In this document: positions 17,931-25,049 of the stretch, piece after piece
How positions within the stretch are numbered: position 1 is the first letter of the stretch
Layout of the letters: every line of letters starts with the position of its first letter
From: Aurantimonas coralicida DSM 14790
GTDB taxonomy: Bacteria; Pseudomonadota; Alphaproteobacteria; Rhizobiales; Rhizobiaceae
Reading direction: 5' to 3'
NCBI RefSeq assembly: GCF_000421645.1
Contig: NZ_ATXK01000003.1
Span: 124,001 to 188,000, forward strand
Length of the DNA: 64,000 nucleotides
Made by a program: the position numbers and the translations under genes
The notes under the pieces: model-generated
What the model saw: the letters and a program-made list of their open reading frames with translations, nothing else
Databases searched by the model: none
Told to the model about the DNA's origin: nothing

Positions 17931-20336
17931 TCAGGCGCCGCCGGATTGCGGCCCGCCTGGCAGGTAGCTGCGCACCAGCCGCGCCACGTCGAGCTCCGAG
18001 GAGCGGGTCTTGGTCAGGGTCGCATTGACGCGGCGAGGCAGGTTCGGATCGACCTCGTCGGCCGAGAAGATGATCACCGCGACGTCCGACGACAGGTCCG
18101 GCAACAAATCGAGGCCAGAGCCGTCCGGCAGGTTGATGTCGAGGATGACCAGCTCGAAGGGCTGCCGCGCCACCAGTTCGCGCGCCGCCTCCAGCGTGCG
18201 GGCAGAGGTGACGCAGACATCGCCGCCCAGCCCGCCGGCAAGCACTTCGGTGACGTCGCGATTGTCCTCGACATGCAGGATGCGCGGCCGGCTCTCGGGC
18301 GAGCGGATCGCCACGCGGTCCAGCGCGGCACGCAGCTTGGCCGTGTCGATCGGCTTGGCCAGCCAGTCGATGATGCCGACGGCCGATCCGTTCAGCGCTT
18401 CGCGGGTCTCGTCGGCCACGGCCGAGATGACCAGAACCGGCAGATCGGGATTGCGCGGCGACCGGCGGATCTCGTGGAAGAGCTCGATGCCGCTGTCACC
18501 GGCCAGCCGGATATCGAGCGTGACGGCAACATATTCGAAGTTGGACAGAAGCGTCCGCGCCGTCGCGATGCCCGGCGCGATGTCGCTGGCAAACCCCTGC
18601 GCGTCGAGATGGGCGGCCACGATCTCGGCGATATCCCGTTCGTCCTCGCAGACGAGAACGCGGGGCCGATGGTCGATGACACCGGCCGGATCGTTCTGCC
18701 GGGCGACCAGTTCGGGCAGGTCGACATGGAAGGTCGTGCCGGTATCGCCGGTATCGAAGCCGATCTTGCCGCCCAGCTTCTCGACGATCGTCTTGGCGAT
18801 GCTGAGGCCGAGCCCCGTGCCGCCCTTCTGTCGATTGTCGGTGGCGTCGGCCTGTTCGAACTTGCCGAAAATGCGCTTGCGGAAGGATTCGGGGATGCCC
18901 TGGCCCTGGTCGGAGACCGACATGCGCACCCAGTCCTCGCCGAGCCGCGCGATCGTGACGGTGACGGTCCCGTCGACCGGCGAGAACTTGACCGCGTTGG
19001 AGAGGAAATTGGCGAAGACCTGATGCAGGCGGTTGGTGTCGGTCTTCGCCTCGATGTCGGGCGCCTCGTCGACGAGCCGGATGGTGACGCGGCGCTCGGG
19101 CATGTAGCTGGAACTGGCGGCGATCGCCTGTTCCAGGAGGGGGCGCAAGCGCGTTCGCTGCAGGTCGAACGGCATCTTGCCGGATTCCAGCTTCTCCAGA
19201 TCGAGAATGTCGTTGATCAGCAGCACCAGCCGTTCGCTGTTGTTGTGGGCGATCTCGACCATGTGGGCGGCCTTGGGCGGCAATTCGCCGGTGACACCGG
19301 CGGTGATCAGGCCGAGCGAGCCGCGGATCGAGGTCAGCGGCGTACGCAGCTCGTGGCTGATCGTGGCGATGAACTCGTTCTTCACCGCGGCATTGCGCTT
19401 CTGCTCGGTGACGTCGCGATTATAGGTGATGATGCCGACGATCCGGCCCGTATGATCGCGGAACGGCGCCTTCAGCGTGTTGAGCCAGCCCTCGGAATCG
19501 TCCGGGAACACGGTCATCTGATCGGTCCGGATCGCCTTTCCGCTCTCCAGCATGGCGACCTCGTCGGCCCGAAAGCGCGTCGCCAGTTCGGGCGGGTAGA
19601 AATCGAAATCGGTCTTGCCGATCAGGTCGGCGGCACCGCGAACCCGCATCATCGTGGCGGTGGCCGGGTTTGCGGCGATGAACCGCCCGTCGACGTCCTT
19701 CACGTTGAGGCAGTCCGGAAGCTCCCGCACCATGGCGCGGTAGATGGCGTTGGTCGCCGACAATTCGCGGCGGCGTGCCTGCCATTGCAGGACGACGGCG
19801 ATGAGCACGGCGCTGATGAAGGTCAGCACCAGCAAGGGTACGCCGGTGCGGGCGAGAAGCGACAGCCGCAGATCGGCCGGGATCGCCAGGAACGCCACCA
19901 GCCGGCCGAAGGCCACCGCCAGGCCGAAGACCAGGATGACGCTGATCGTGCGCGGACGCGTGCGTGTCCACCAATAGGCGGCCAGTCCGACGACGATGGT
20001 GATGACGATGTCCGCGACGCCGGCCATGGCGCCCGCGCCACCCAGATACACGCGGTAGAACAGGGCAGCGACGCCGGCGATGATGACCGCCGGCAGCCCG
20101 CCGAAGAAGCCGGCGGCGGCGACCAGCGGCGCCCGCAGATCGATCACGAAGCCGGCGATCAACGGCTGCGCCGAGGCCATGGAGACGACGGCGCCAATGC
20201 CGAGAATCAGCCCGAGCAGCAGGGACTGGATCTTCGGCGACAGCCGGGTCGTCCATTCGGTGACGAAATCCCACGCGAGCACGAGAATCGAAACAAGCGC
20301 CAGATTGGCGAAGAGGGATTGCCAGAGAGGGGTCAT
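17931..20336 (-). CDS. Hybrid sensor histidine kinase: 5TM, PAS, HisKA, HATPase, two REC
   Basis: Membrane kinase of 801 residues. The N-terminal six or so helices match the 5TM domain of LytS-type sensors (FVIDLRAPLVAAAGFFGG; VIIAGVAALFYRVYLGGAG). One PAS domain follows (LPDCLNVKDVDGRFIAANP), then HisKA (SHELRTPLTS near residue 325), HATPase (NFLSNAVKFS, DQGQGIP, GGTGLGLSI), and two receivers near 560-680 (VLVCEDERD, VTLDIRLAGD) and 685-800 (LHVEDNRD, VILDINLPDG). The last receiver and the HisKA helix closely resemble those of the convergent neighbour, so the two kinases look like rearranged paralogues. The ATG ending at 20336 is used; the frame continues 25 codons upstream without membrane character. 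Confidence 0.85.
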   Translation of the reverse strand: MTPLWQSLFANLALVSILVLAWDFVTEWTTRLSPKIQSLLLGLILGIGAVVSMASAQPLIAGFVIDLRAPLVAAAGFFGGLPAVIIAGVAALFYRVYLGGAGAMAGVADIVITIVVGLAAYWWTRTRPRTISVILVFGLAVAFGRLVAFLAIPADLRLSLLARTGVPLLVLTFISAVLIAVVLQWQARRRELSATNAIYRAMVRELPDCLNVKDVDGRFIAANPATATMMRVRGAADLIGKTDFDFYPPELATRFRADEVAMLESGKAIRTDQMTVFPDDSEGWLNTLKAPFRDHTGRIVGIITYNRDVTEQKRNAAVKNEFIATISHELRTPLTSIRGSLGLITAGVTGELPPKAAHMVEIAHNNSERLVLLINDILDLEKLESGKMPFDLQRTRLRPLLEQAIAASSSYMPERRVTIRLVDEAPDIEAKTDTNRLHQVFANFLSNAVKFSPVDGTVTVTIARLGEDWVRMSVSDQGQGIPESFRKRIFGKFEQADATDNRQKGGTGLGLSIAKTIVEKLGGKIGFDTGDTGTTFHVDLPELVARQNDPAGVIDHRPRVLVCEDERDIAEIVAAHLDAQGFASDIAPGIATARTLLSNFEYVAVTLDIRLAGDSGIELFHEIRRSPRNPDLPVLVISAVADETREALNGSAVGIIDWLAKPIDTAKLRAALDRVAIRSPESRPRILHVEDNRDVTEVLAGGLGGDVCVTSARTLEAARELVARQPFELVILDINLPDGSGLDLLPDLSSDVAVIIFSADEVDPNLPRRVNATLTKTRSSELDVARLVRSYLPGGPQSGGA

Positions 20337-20638
20337 GCTGCTCGCAGTCTGCCGATCCGGGCCGAATGTGAAGCGCCCTCGATCTATCTGGCGCAGCGGT
20401 ACCACAAGCACGGCGATTTCGGCAAAGACGGTTCACCAATCCCTTCACGCCGACCGGGCAGGACCTGTTGCCGCCCCGCCTCGTGCGACATTGCCGGTCG
20501 CAGAATGGCTGCGAGCGTTGCCTTTCCGTGACACACCCGACAAGGCGCGGCGCCGCGATATGCAGGTAAAAACCTGTCTGTCTTTACATGCAGGTAAAAA
20601 ACTGCATATCATGGGCCGTCAGCATGGAAATGAGATCG
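20337..20638. other. 302-base divergent intergenic region, hybrid kinase / arsR
   Basis: The right third contains the duplicated arsR operator. The remainder is GC-rich with no other repeat, RNA or convincing small gene visible; the kinase promoter must lie here. Confidence 0.45.
20560..20609. promoter_or_regulatory. Duplicated ArsR operator
   Basis: Two near-identical copies, ATGCAGGTAAAAACCTG (20560-20576) and ATGCAGGTAAAAAACTGCAT (20588-20607), are spaced 28 bases start to start. Each is itself a dyad: CAGGT/ACCTG in the first, ATGCAG/CTGCAT in the second. They end about 30 bases before the arsR start codon. ArsR-family repressors commonly autoregulate through such 12-2-12-like dyads. Confidence 0.7.
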
Positions 20639-20959
20639 ATGGACGATGACAAGGTCTTCAAGGCGCTCGGCGATCCGACCCGCCGAAAGCTGCTGGACCG
20701 CCTTTGCGAAGAGAATGGCCAGACCCTCGGGCAGCTCTGCCTGAATCTCGAGATGGCTCGCCAGTCGGCCACGCAGCATCTGGGAATCCTGGAGGCGGCC
20801 AATCTCGTGAGCACCGTCAAACGCGGGCGGGAGAAGCGGCACTTCATCAATCCGGTGCCGCTGCACGACATCTACGAGCGCTGGGTGCGCAAGTTCGAAA
20901 CGCACCGGCTCACCCTGTTGCACGACCTGAAGAACGAACTCGAAGGAGAACGGAAATGA
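20639..20959 (+). CDS. ArsR-family transcriptional regulator (SRPBCC-linked)
   Basis: Winged-helix protein of 106 residues. VFKALGDPTRRKLLDRLCEENG at the start and the recognition helix region MARQSATQHLGILEAANLV are textbook ArsR, followed by the wing (RGREKRHFINPVPL) and a dimer helix. There is no CxCxxC or other metal site, so it is not an arsenic sensor. It belongs to the group encoded next to AHSA1/SRPBCC genes. The ATG at 20639 is chosen because upstream in-frame ATGs fall inside the operator. Its stop overlaps the next start by four bases. Probably represses its own three-gene operon. Confidence 0.88.
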   Translation: MDDDKVFKALGDPTRRKLLDRLCEENGQTLGQLCLNLEMARQSATQHLGILEAANLVSTVKRGREKRHFINPVPLHDIYERWVRKFETHRLTLLHDLKNELEGERK

Positions 20960-21420
20960 CGCAGGACAGGACCAGTTTTGTCTACATTACCTACATCGCT
21001 TCGACGCCGGAGAAGGTTTTCGAGGCGATCACCCGGCCGGATGTCGCGCGGCTCTACTGGGGCCACGAGAATGTCTCCGAATGGACCCCGGGTTCCACCT
21101 GGCGGCATGTCCGCGACAATGACGAGCGGCCGGTGGAGATCGTCGGCAAGGTGGTCGAGAGCGCGCCGCCGCACCGTCTGGTCATGACCTGGACCGGTGC
21201 GTCCCAGGCATCCGACCCGGACAGCTACAGCCGGGTGACATTCCAGATCGAGCCGAACGATCACGGCGTCCGGCTGAGCGTCAGCCATGACGACCTGCAG
21301 GTCGGCAGCGGCATGGCCGCCGGGGTCAGCAAGGGTTGGCCGCTCGTCCTGTCCAGCCTGAAATCCTATCTGGAAACGGGCCGGGGCTTCGATCTGTCCG
21401 GCAGGGCGAGGGCCGCCTGA
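20956..21420 (+). CDS. SRPBCC (AHSA1-like) domain protein
   Basis: Protein of 154 residues made of one START/AHSA1 fold. YIASTPEKVFEAITRPDVARLYWG at the start and the strand-helix end (GMAAGVSKGWPLVLSSLKSYLETG) are typical of the family that binds hydrophobic ligands in a helix-grip cavity. Ribosome site GAAGGAG lies about nine bases before the ATG, which overlaps the arsR stop (ATGA). The arsR-SRPBCC pair is widespread in Alphaproteobacteria but its ligand is not known. Confidence 0.85.
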   Translation: MTQDRTSFVYITYIASTPEKVFEAITRPDVARLYWGHENVSEWTPGSTWRHVRDNDERPVEIVGKVVESAPPHRLVMTWTGASQASDPDSYSRVTFQIEPNDHGVRLSVSHDDLQVGSGMAAGVSKGWPLVLSSLKSYLETGRGFDLSGRARAA

Positions 21421-21458
21421 CGCGGCGCGGAGCGCTGCGCTTTTCGAGGATACGGAAG

Positions 21459-21875
21459 ATGTCTGAAGCCTATACCGGCGGATGCGCCTGTGGCGCGATC
21501 CGCTACGAAAAGGCCGGCGTACCGATCGCCGCGCTTCATTGCCAGTGCCGCCAATGCCAGCAGCGCAGCGGCACCGGCCATGCGTCCTACGTGGTTCTTG
21601 ACCGGCGCGAGGACCTGATCGTCCAGGGTGAGCTGAAGTCCTGGCCGGTCGCCGGTGACAGCGGCAACGTCAAGCACAACGCCTTCTGCCCGATCTGCGG
21701 CTCGCCTGTTTTCGTGACGTTCGAGGCGATGCCCGAAATGATCGCGATCCATGTCGGCAGTCTCGACGACCCGAGCTGCTTCCATCCGGGCATGGTGACC
21801 TATGCGGCCCGCGCCCAGCAATGGGACCGGGTCGGTCCGGGCCTGAAGAGCTTTGCCGAGATGCCGCCGGGCTAG
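21459..21875 (+). CDS. GFA-family zinc protein (CENP-V/GFA)
   Basis: Protein of 138 residues with the GFA zinc pattern: GGCACGAIRY, then CQCRQCQQRSG and CPICGSPVF, giving the seven or so cysteines that hold two zinc ions in this fold. The family was named for glutathione-dependent formaldehyde activation in Gfa, but most members are uncharacterised. The ATG at 21459 follows a weak GAGG; the frame extends further upstream inside the previous gene. It is third in the arsR-SRPBCC-GFA operon, 38 bases after the SRPBCC stop, and followed by a strong terminator. Confidence 0.85.
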   Translation: MSEAYTGGCACGAIRYEKAGVPIAALHCQCRQCQQRSGTGHASYVVLDRREDLIVQGELKSWPVAGDSGNVKHNAFCPICGSPVFVTFEAMPEMIAIHVGSLDDPSCFHPGMVTYAARAQQWDRVGPGLKSFAEMPPG

Positions 21876-21911
21876 ACGGCAGACGAAGCGCGGGCAGCGT
21901 CGATCACAAAC

Positions 21912-21943
21912 GAAACGGGCGCGTCCTGCGACGCGCCCGTTTC
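21912..21943. terminator. Strong bidirectional terminator
   Basis: A perfect 14-base-pair stem (GAAACGGGCGCGTC, loop CTGC, GACGCGCCCGTTTC). The TTTC end gives T-rich flanks in both directions. It sits between the convergent GFA and apnO genes. Confidence 0.85.
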
Positions 21944-21969
21944 CTGTCAGGTCGATGAAGCGTCGTGCC

Positions 21970-22797
21970 TCAGGTGATGCGCTGGATGCTTGCGGCGATC
22001 TCGTCGCGGTCGAAGACGCGCTTCCAGTCGTCGCGCATCAGCATCGGCTTGCCGAATTCGATGGCCTTGTTGCAGGCGTCGGAGAACACGCCGTCGACCT
22101 CGTCGAAGATCACCGCGCCGAGGATGTTCATGTGGCCGAGCAGGAAGTCGCGGGCGCAATCATGCGGCACGCCCTTCTTGACCACTTCGTCCATGGCTTC
22201 GCGCATGACCACCAGCAGCGAGGCGCAGACCGTCTCCGACAGGCCCGGCTCCAGATAGGCCATCTGCTCGACGGTCACCTGGTAGGTGCGGGCCACCGGC
22301 GCGTAGATGGCGCGGGCGACCTTGTCGCCGATCTCGTAATGCTCCTGCGGGCCCTGCATCAGCGCGTTGACGACGCCCTGCTGGGCCGCGACGCCGCCGA
22401 AATGGTCCTTGCGGCCGGCCTCGGTCTCTTCGTTGTGGAAGATCGGCGGATGGCAGGGATGGGTGACGAAATAGGTGATGTCGGCCCGCTCCGGGAGATG
22501 GCCGGCGAAGGGCGCCGCGGCATCGAGCACGACGACGATGGTGCCCGGCGCGACCTTCGGAACCACCAGTGACGCGACCTTGCCGATCACCGTGTCCGGT
22601 ACGGCGAGGATCACCACGTCGGCGCCGTCCAGTCCGGTCTCCTGGTCGACGCAATCGACGCCGATCGCATCCTTCAGGCGCTCCTGGCCCTTCGGGTCGA
22701 CCTCGATATGGCGGACGTCGAAATCCGATTTCGCCAGATTGCGGGAAAGACGGACACCCATTTTGCCGCCTGCGCCGAACAGCGCCACAGTGGTCAT
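21970..22797 (-). CDS. apnO: D-apionate oxidoisomerase
   Basis: Cytoplasmic NAD-dependent enzyme of 275 residues. It begins with a Rossmann motif (VALFGAGGKMG) and belongs to the phosphogluconate dehydrogenase-like superfamily. In the D-apiose pathway ApnO oxidises D-apionate and moves its hydroxymethyl group to give 3-oxo-isoapionate. The assignment rests on length, fold and neighbours: kinase oiaK divergent, with apsD, apnL and a RuBisCO-like protein close by. THPCHPPIFHNEE and YLEPGLSETVC are likely active-site segments. A GGAGGAG ribosome site lies upstream of the ATG. It is transcribed alone, away from oiaK, from a promoter region carrying the GGTATGATGAG motif, and ends at the strong terminator. 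Confidence 0.82.
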   Translation of the reverse strand: MTTVALFGAGGKMGVRLSRNLAKSDFDVRHIEVDPKGQERLKDAIGVDCVDQETGLDGADVVILAVPDTVIGKVASLVVPKVAPGTIVVVLDAAAPFAGHLPERADITYFVTHPCHPPIFHNEETEAGRKDHFGGVAAQQGVVNALMQGPQEHYEIGDKVARAIYAPVARTYQVTVEQMAYLEPGLSETVCASLLVVMREAMDEVVKKGVPHDCARDFLLGHMNILGAVIFDEVDGVFSDACNKAIEFGKPMLMRDDWKRVFDRDEIAASIQRIT

Positions 22798-22839
22798 TGC
22801 CTACACTCCTCCGAGGTCCGACGGGACCTTTCCTAAACT

Positions 22840-22850
22840 GGTATGATGAG
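22840..22850 (+). promoter_or_regulatory. Candidate GntR operator, apnO/oiaK divergent promoter
   Basis: GGTATGATGAG within CTAAACTGGTATGATGAG, in the short space between apnO (start 22797) and oiaK. The identical 11 bases recur at 32269-32279 in the other divergent promoter of the pathway. It contains a TGGTAT half-site of the kind used by FadR-subfamily GntR regulators. The GntR gene at 24299-25045 is the natural candidate. Confidence 0.65.
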
Positions 22851-22903
22851 ATAATAATAGGACCGAAATGTCAACGCCCGCCACGGGCCTTCGAGGTAGC
22901 TTC

Positions 22904-24274
22904 ATGCAAGAGACAGAGCCCGTCACGCCTTGGGTGACGTGGTACGGCGACGACTTCACCGGATCGGCCGCCGTGATGGAAGCGCTGGCCTTCGCGGGCG
23001 TGCCGACCGTTCTGTTCAGCGACGTGCCGGACGCCGAACTGCTTGCCCGCTTCAGCGCCTGCCGGGCGATCGGCATCGCGTCCACCGCGCGCAGCCACGG
23101 CCCGGAGTGGATGGCGGAGCACATGCCGGCGCCGCTGCAGTTCCTGCACGATCTCGGCGCGCCGCTGCTGCACTACAAGGTCTGCTCGACCTTCGATTCC
23201 TCGCCGCAGACCGGCAATATCGGCAAGGCGATCGATCTCGGCCTCGCCATTCGTCCGGCCGACGCGGTGCCGATCCTGACCGCCGCGCCGCAGATGCGCC
23301 GCTACCAGGCCTTCGGCCATCTCTTCGCCGGCACCTTCGACGGCGTCTACCGGCTCGACCGGCATCCGGTGATGTCGGACCATCCGGTCACGCCGATGCA
23401 CGAGGCCGATCTCCTGAAGCATCTGGCCGAGCAGACGTCGCTGCCCTCGGCGCTGATCGACCTGGAGGCACTGTGGTCCGGCCCGCAGCCGCGGCTGGAG
23501 GCGGCCCTGCGCGACGGTGCGCGGCTCCTGTCGATCGATTCGATGGAGCCGGCGAGCGAGACGGCGGCAGGCCGGCTTCTGTGGGAAAACCGCGACCGGC
23601 TCGGCTTCGTGGTCGGCAGCCAGGGCATCGAATTCGCGCTGCTGCGCCACTGGCTGGAGATCGGCCTGATCGCCCCGGCCGAACCGGCCGGCAGCGCCGG
23701 GCGCGTCGACCGGATCGCCGTGATCTCGGGATCGGTGTCGCCGATGACCGGCGCGCAGCTCACCTGGGCCGCCGCCAACGGTTTTGCGCTGCTGCCCTTC
23801 GACGCGACGCGCGTCTGCGGTTCGCCGGCGGACCTTGCGGCGGAGGAAGACCGGCTCGTCGCGGCGGCCTGCGAGGCGGCCGCAGATGGCGCCAGCCCGC
23901 TGGTCCATTCGGCGCTCGGCAACCAGGACAAGGCGGTCGCGGCCTTCCGGTCGACGGTTTCGCAGAGCGGCCTGACCATCGAGATCGCCAACCGGCGCAT
24001 CGGTGAGGCCCTCGGCCGGATCCTCGACCGGACGCTGAGCGAGACCGGGATCCGCCGCGCCGTCATCTCGGGCGGCGACACGTCGGGTCACGGCATGCGG
24101 CAACTGGGTCTCGACGCGCTGGTCGCCTGCGCGCCGACGATTCCGGGCGCGTCGCTGTCCACCGCCTATGGCAAGGGCGCCCATGACGGGCTGCAGATTG
24201 CCCTGAAGGGCGGCCAGATGGGCTCGGAGGATTTCTTCGGCTGGATCAGGGACGGCGGCGGCCCGCGCGGCTGA
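22904..24274 (+). CDS. oiaK: 3-oxo-isoapionate kinase (DUF1537 four-carbon acid sugar kinase family)
   Basis: Cytoplasmic kinase of 456 residues. The N-terminal substrate domain has WYGDDFTGS; the C-terminal ATP domain has ISGGDTSGHGM and LKGGQMG, the hallmark DUF1537 loops. In the D-apiose route OiaK phosphorylates 3-oxo-isoapionate at O4 for the RuBisCO-like enzyme. I prefer the ATG at 22904 (GAGG seven bases upstream, more leader between operator and start); the ATG at 22868, with AGGA upstream, is also reasonable and adds 12 residues. Other DUF1537 kinases act on tetronates, so the substrate is inferred from context. Confidence 0.83.
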   Translation: MQETEPVTPWVTWYGDDFTGSAAVMEALAFAGVPTVLFSDVPDAELLARFSACRAIGIASTARSHGPEWMAEHMPAPLQFLHDLGAPLLHYKVCSTFDSSPQTGNIGKAIDLGLAIRPADAVPILTAAPQMRRYQAFGHLFAGTFDGVYRLDRHPVMSDHPVTPMHEADLLKHLAEQTSLPSALIDLEALWSGPQPRLEAALRDGARLLSIDSMEPASETAAGRLLWENRDRLGFVVGSQGIEFALLRHWLEIGLIAPAEPAGSAGRVDRIAVISGSVSPMTGAQLTWAAANGFALLPFDATRVCGSPADLAAEEDRLVAAACEAAADGASPLVHSALGNQDKAVAAFRSTVSQSGLTIEIANRRIGEALGRILDRTLSETGIRRAVISGGDTSGHGMRQLGLDALVACAPTIPGASLSTAYGKGAHDGLQIALKGGQMGSEDFFGWIRDGGGPRG

Positions 24275-24298
24275 ACCCCAGTCACCGGGCCCGGGCGA

Positions 24299-25045
24299 TC
24301 AGCGCGGCGGCGTCTCGCCGTCGCCGAAGCTGTAGAAGTCGAGCGACCGGTTGAGATGGCCGCGCATGGTCTCCACCGCCTTGTCGGGATCGTGCGCGGC
24401 GATCACGTCGACGATGCAGTCGTGCTCGGTCAGGGTGATCTCCTCGTTGTTCGACCAGTGCAGCAGCGAGGTGTGGTACTGGAACAGCCAGCGCAGCATG
24501 GCGACCGAGACGGCCGAGATGATCGGGTTGGCGACGATGTCGGCGATGCGCGTGTGGAACGCCATGTCGACCTCGATGAACGGCACCGGGTCGCCACCGA
24601 GGAGCGAGCGCTGGCGCTGCACCAGTTCGCGCAGTTCTGCGACATCGGCGTCGGTGGCGTTCTCGGCGGCCACTCGGACGATGCCGAGCTCGAACATGCG
24701 CCGCGCCTGTTTCAGATGCTCCAGGTTCGACGGCACCGCGTTGAGCAGCAGGCGGGCAATCTCGTCGGTCTGGTCGAGAACCGTGCCGGCAGTGATCTCG
24801 TTGACCCGGCTGCGCTCGCCATGGCTGATGGTGATCAGACCGGCATTGTGCAGCGATTGCAGCGCTTCGCGCACCGCCGGTCGGCCGACGCCGAAGCGCT
24901 CCATCAGGGCGCGCTCGGAGGGCATGTAGTCGCCGGCGCGCAATTCGCGCGACCGGATCATGTGGCGCAATTTGTCCAGCACCTGATCCGAGAGCTTGCG
25001 CCGGACGATCTTTTCGCCCTCCTGGCCTGAATCGAGCTGGAACAC
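24299..25045 (-). CDS. GntR-family (FadR subfamily) repressor of the D-apiose genes
   Basis: Regulator of 248 residues. N-terminal winged helix (KLSDQVLDKLRHMI; YMPSERALMERFGVGRPAVREAL) and C-terminal FCD domain. FCD metal ligands are visible: an Asp/His set around FIEVDMAFHTRIAD, H in TEHDCIVD, and H in MRGHLNRSL. It starts with GTG, preceded by GAGG, four bases after the apnL stop, and is the last gene of the transporter-catabolic operon. This gives autoregulation through the SBP promoter. It probably senses a pathway acid and releases the GGTATGATGAG sites. No other regulator lies in the cluster. Confidence 0.87.
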   Translation of the reverse strand: MFQLDSGQEGEKIVRRKLSDQVLDKLRHMIRSRELRAGDYMPSERALMERFGVGRPAVREALQSLHNAGLITISHGERSRVNEITAGTVLDQTDEIARLLLNAVPSNLEHLKQARRMFELGIVRVAAENATDADVAELRELVQRQRSLLGGDPVPFIEVDMAFHTRIADIVANPIISAVSVAMLRWLFQYHTSLLHWSNNEEITLTEHDCIVDVIAAHDPDKAVETMRGHLNRSLDFYSFGDGETPPR

Positions 25046-25049
25046 CGCT

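Noticed and set aside
20560-20609. CRISPR-like repeat
   Set aside because: Only two copies, each with internal dyad symmetry, directly before arsR; an operator explains it better.
24299-25045. A third GGTATGATGAG operator directly before the gntR gene
   Set aside because: Only four bases separate apnL and gntR, and no copy is present there; gntR is most simply read from the transporter promoter.
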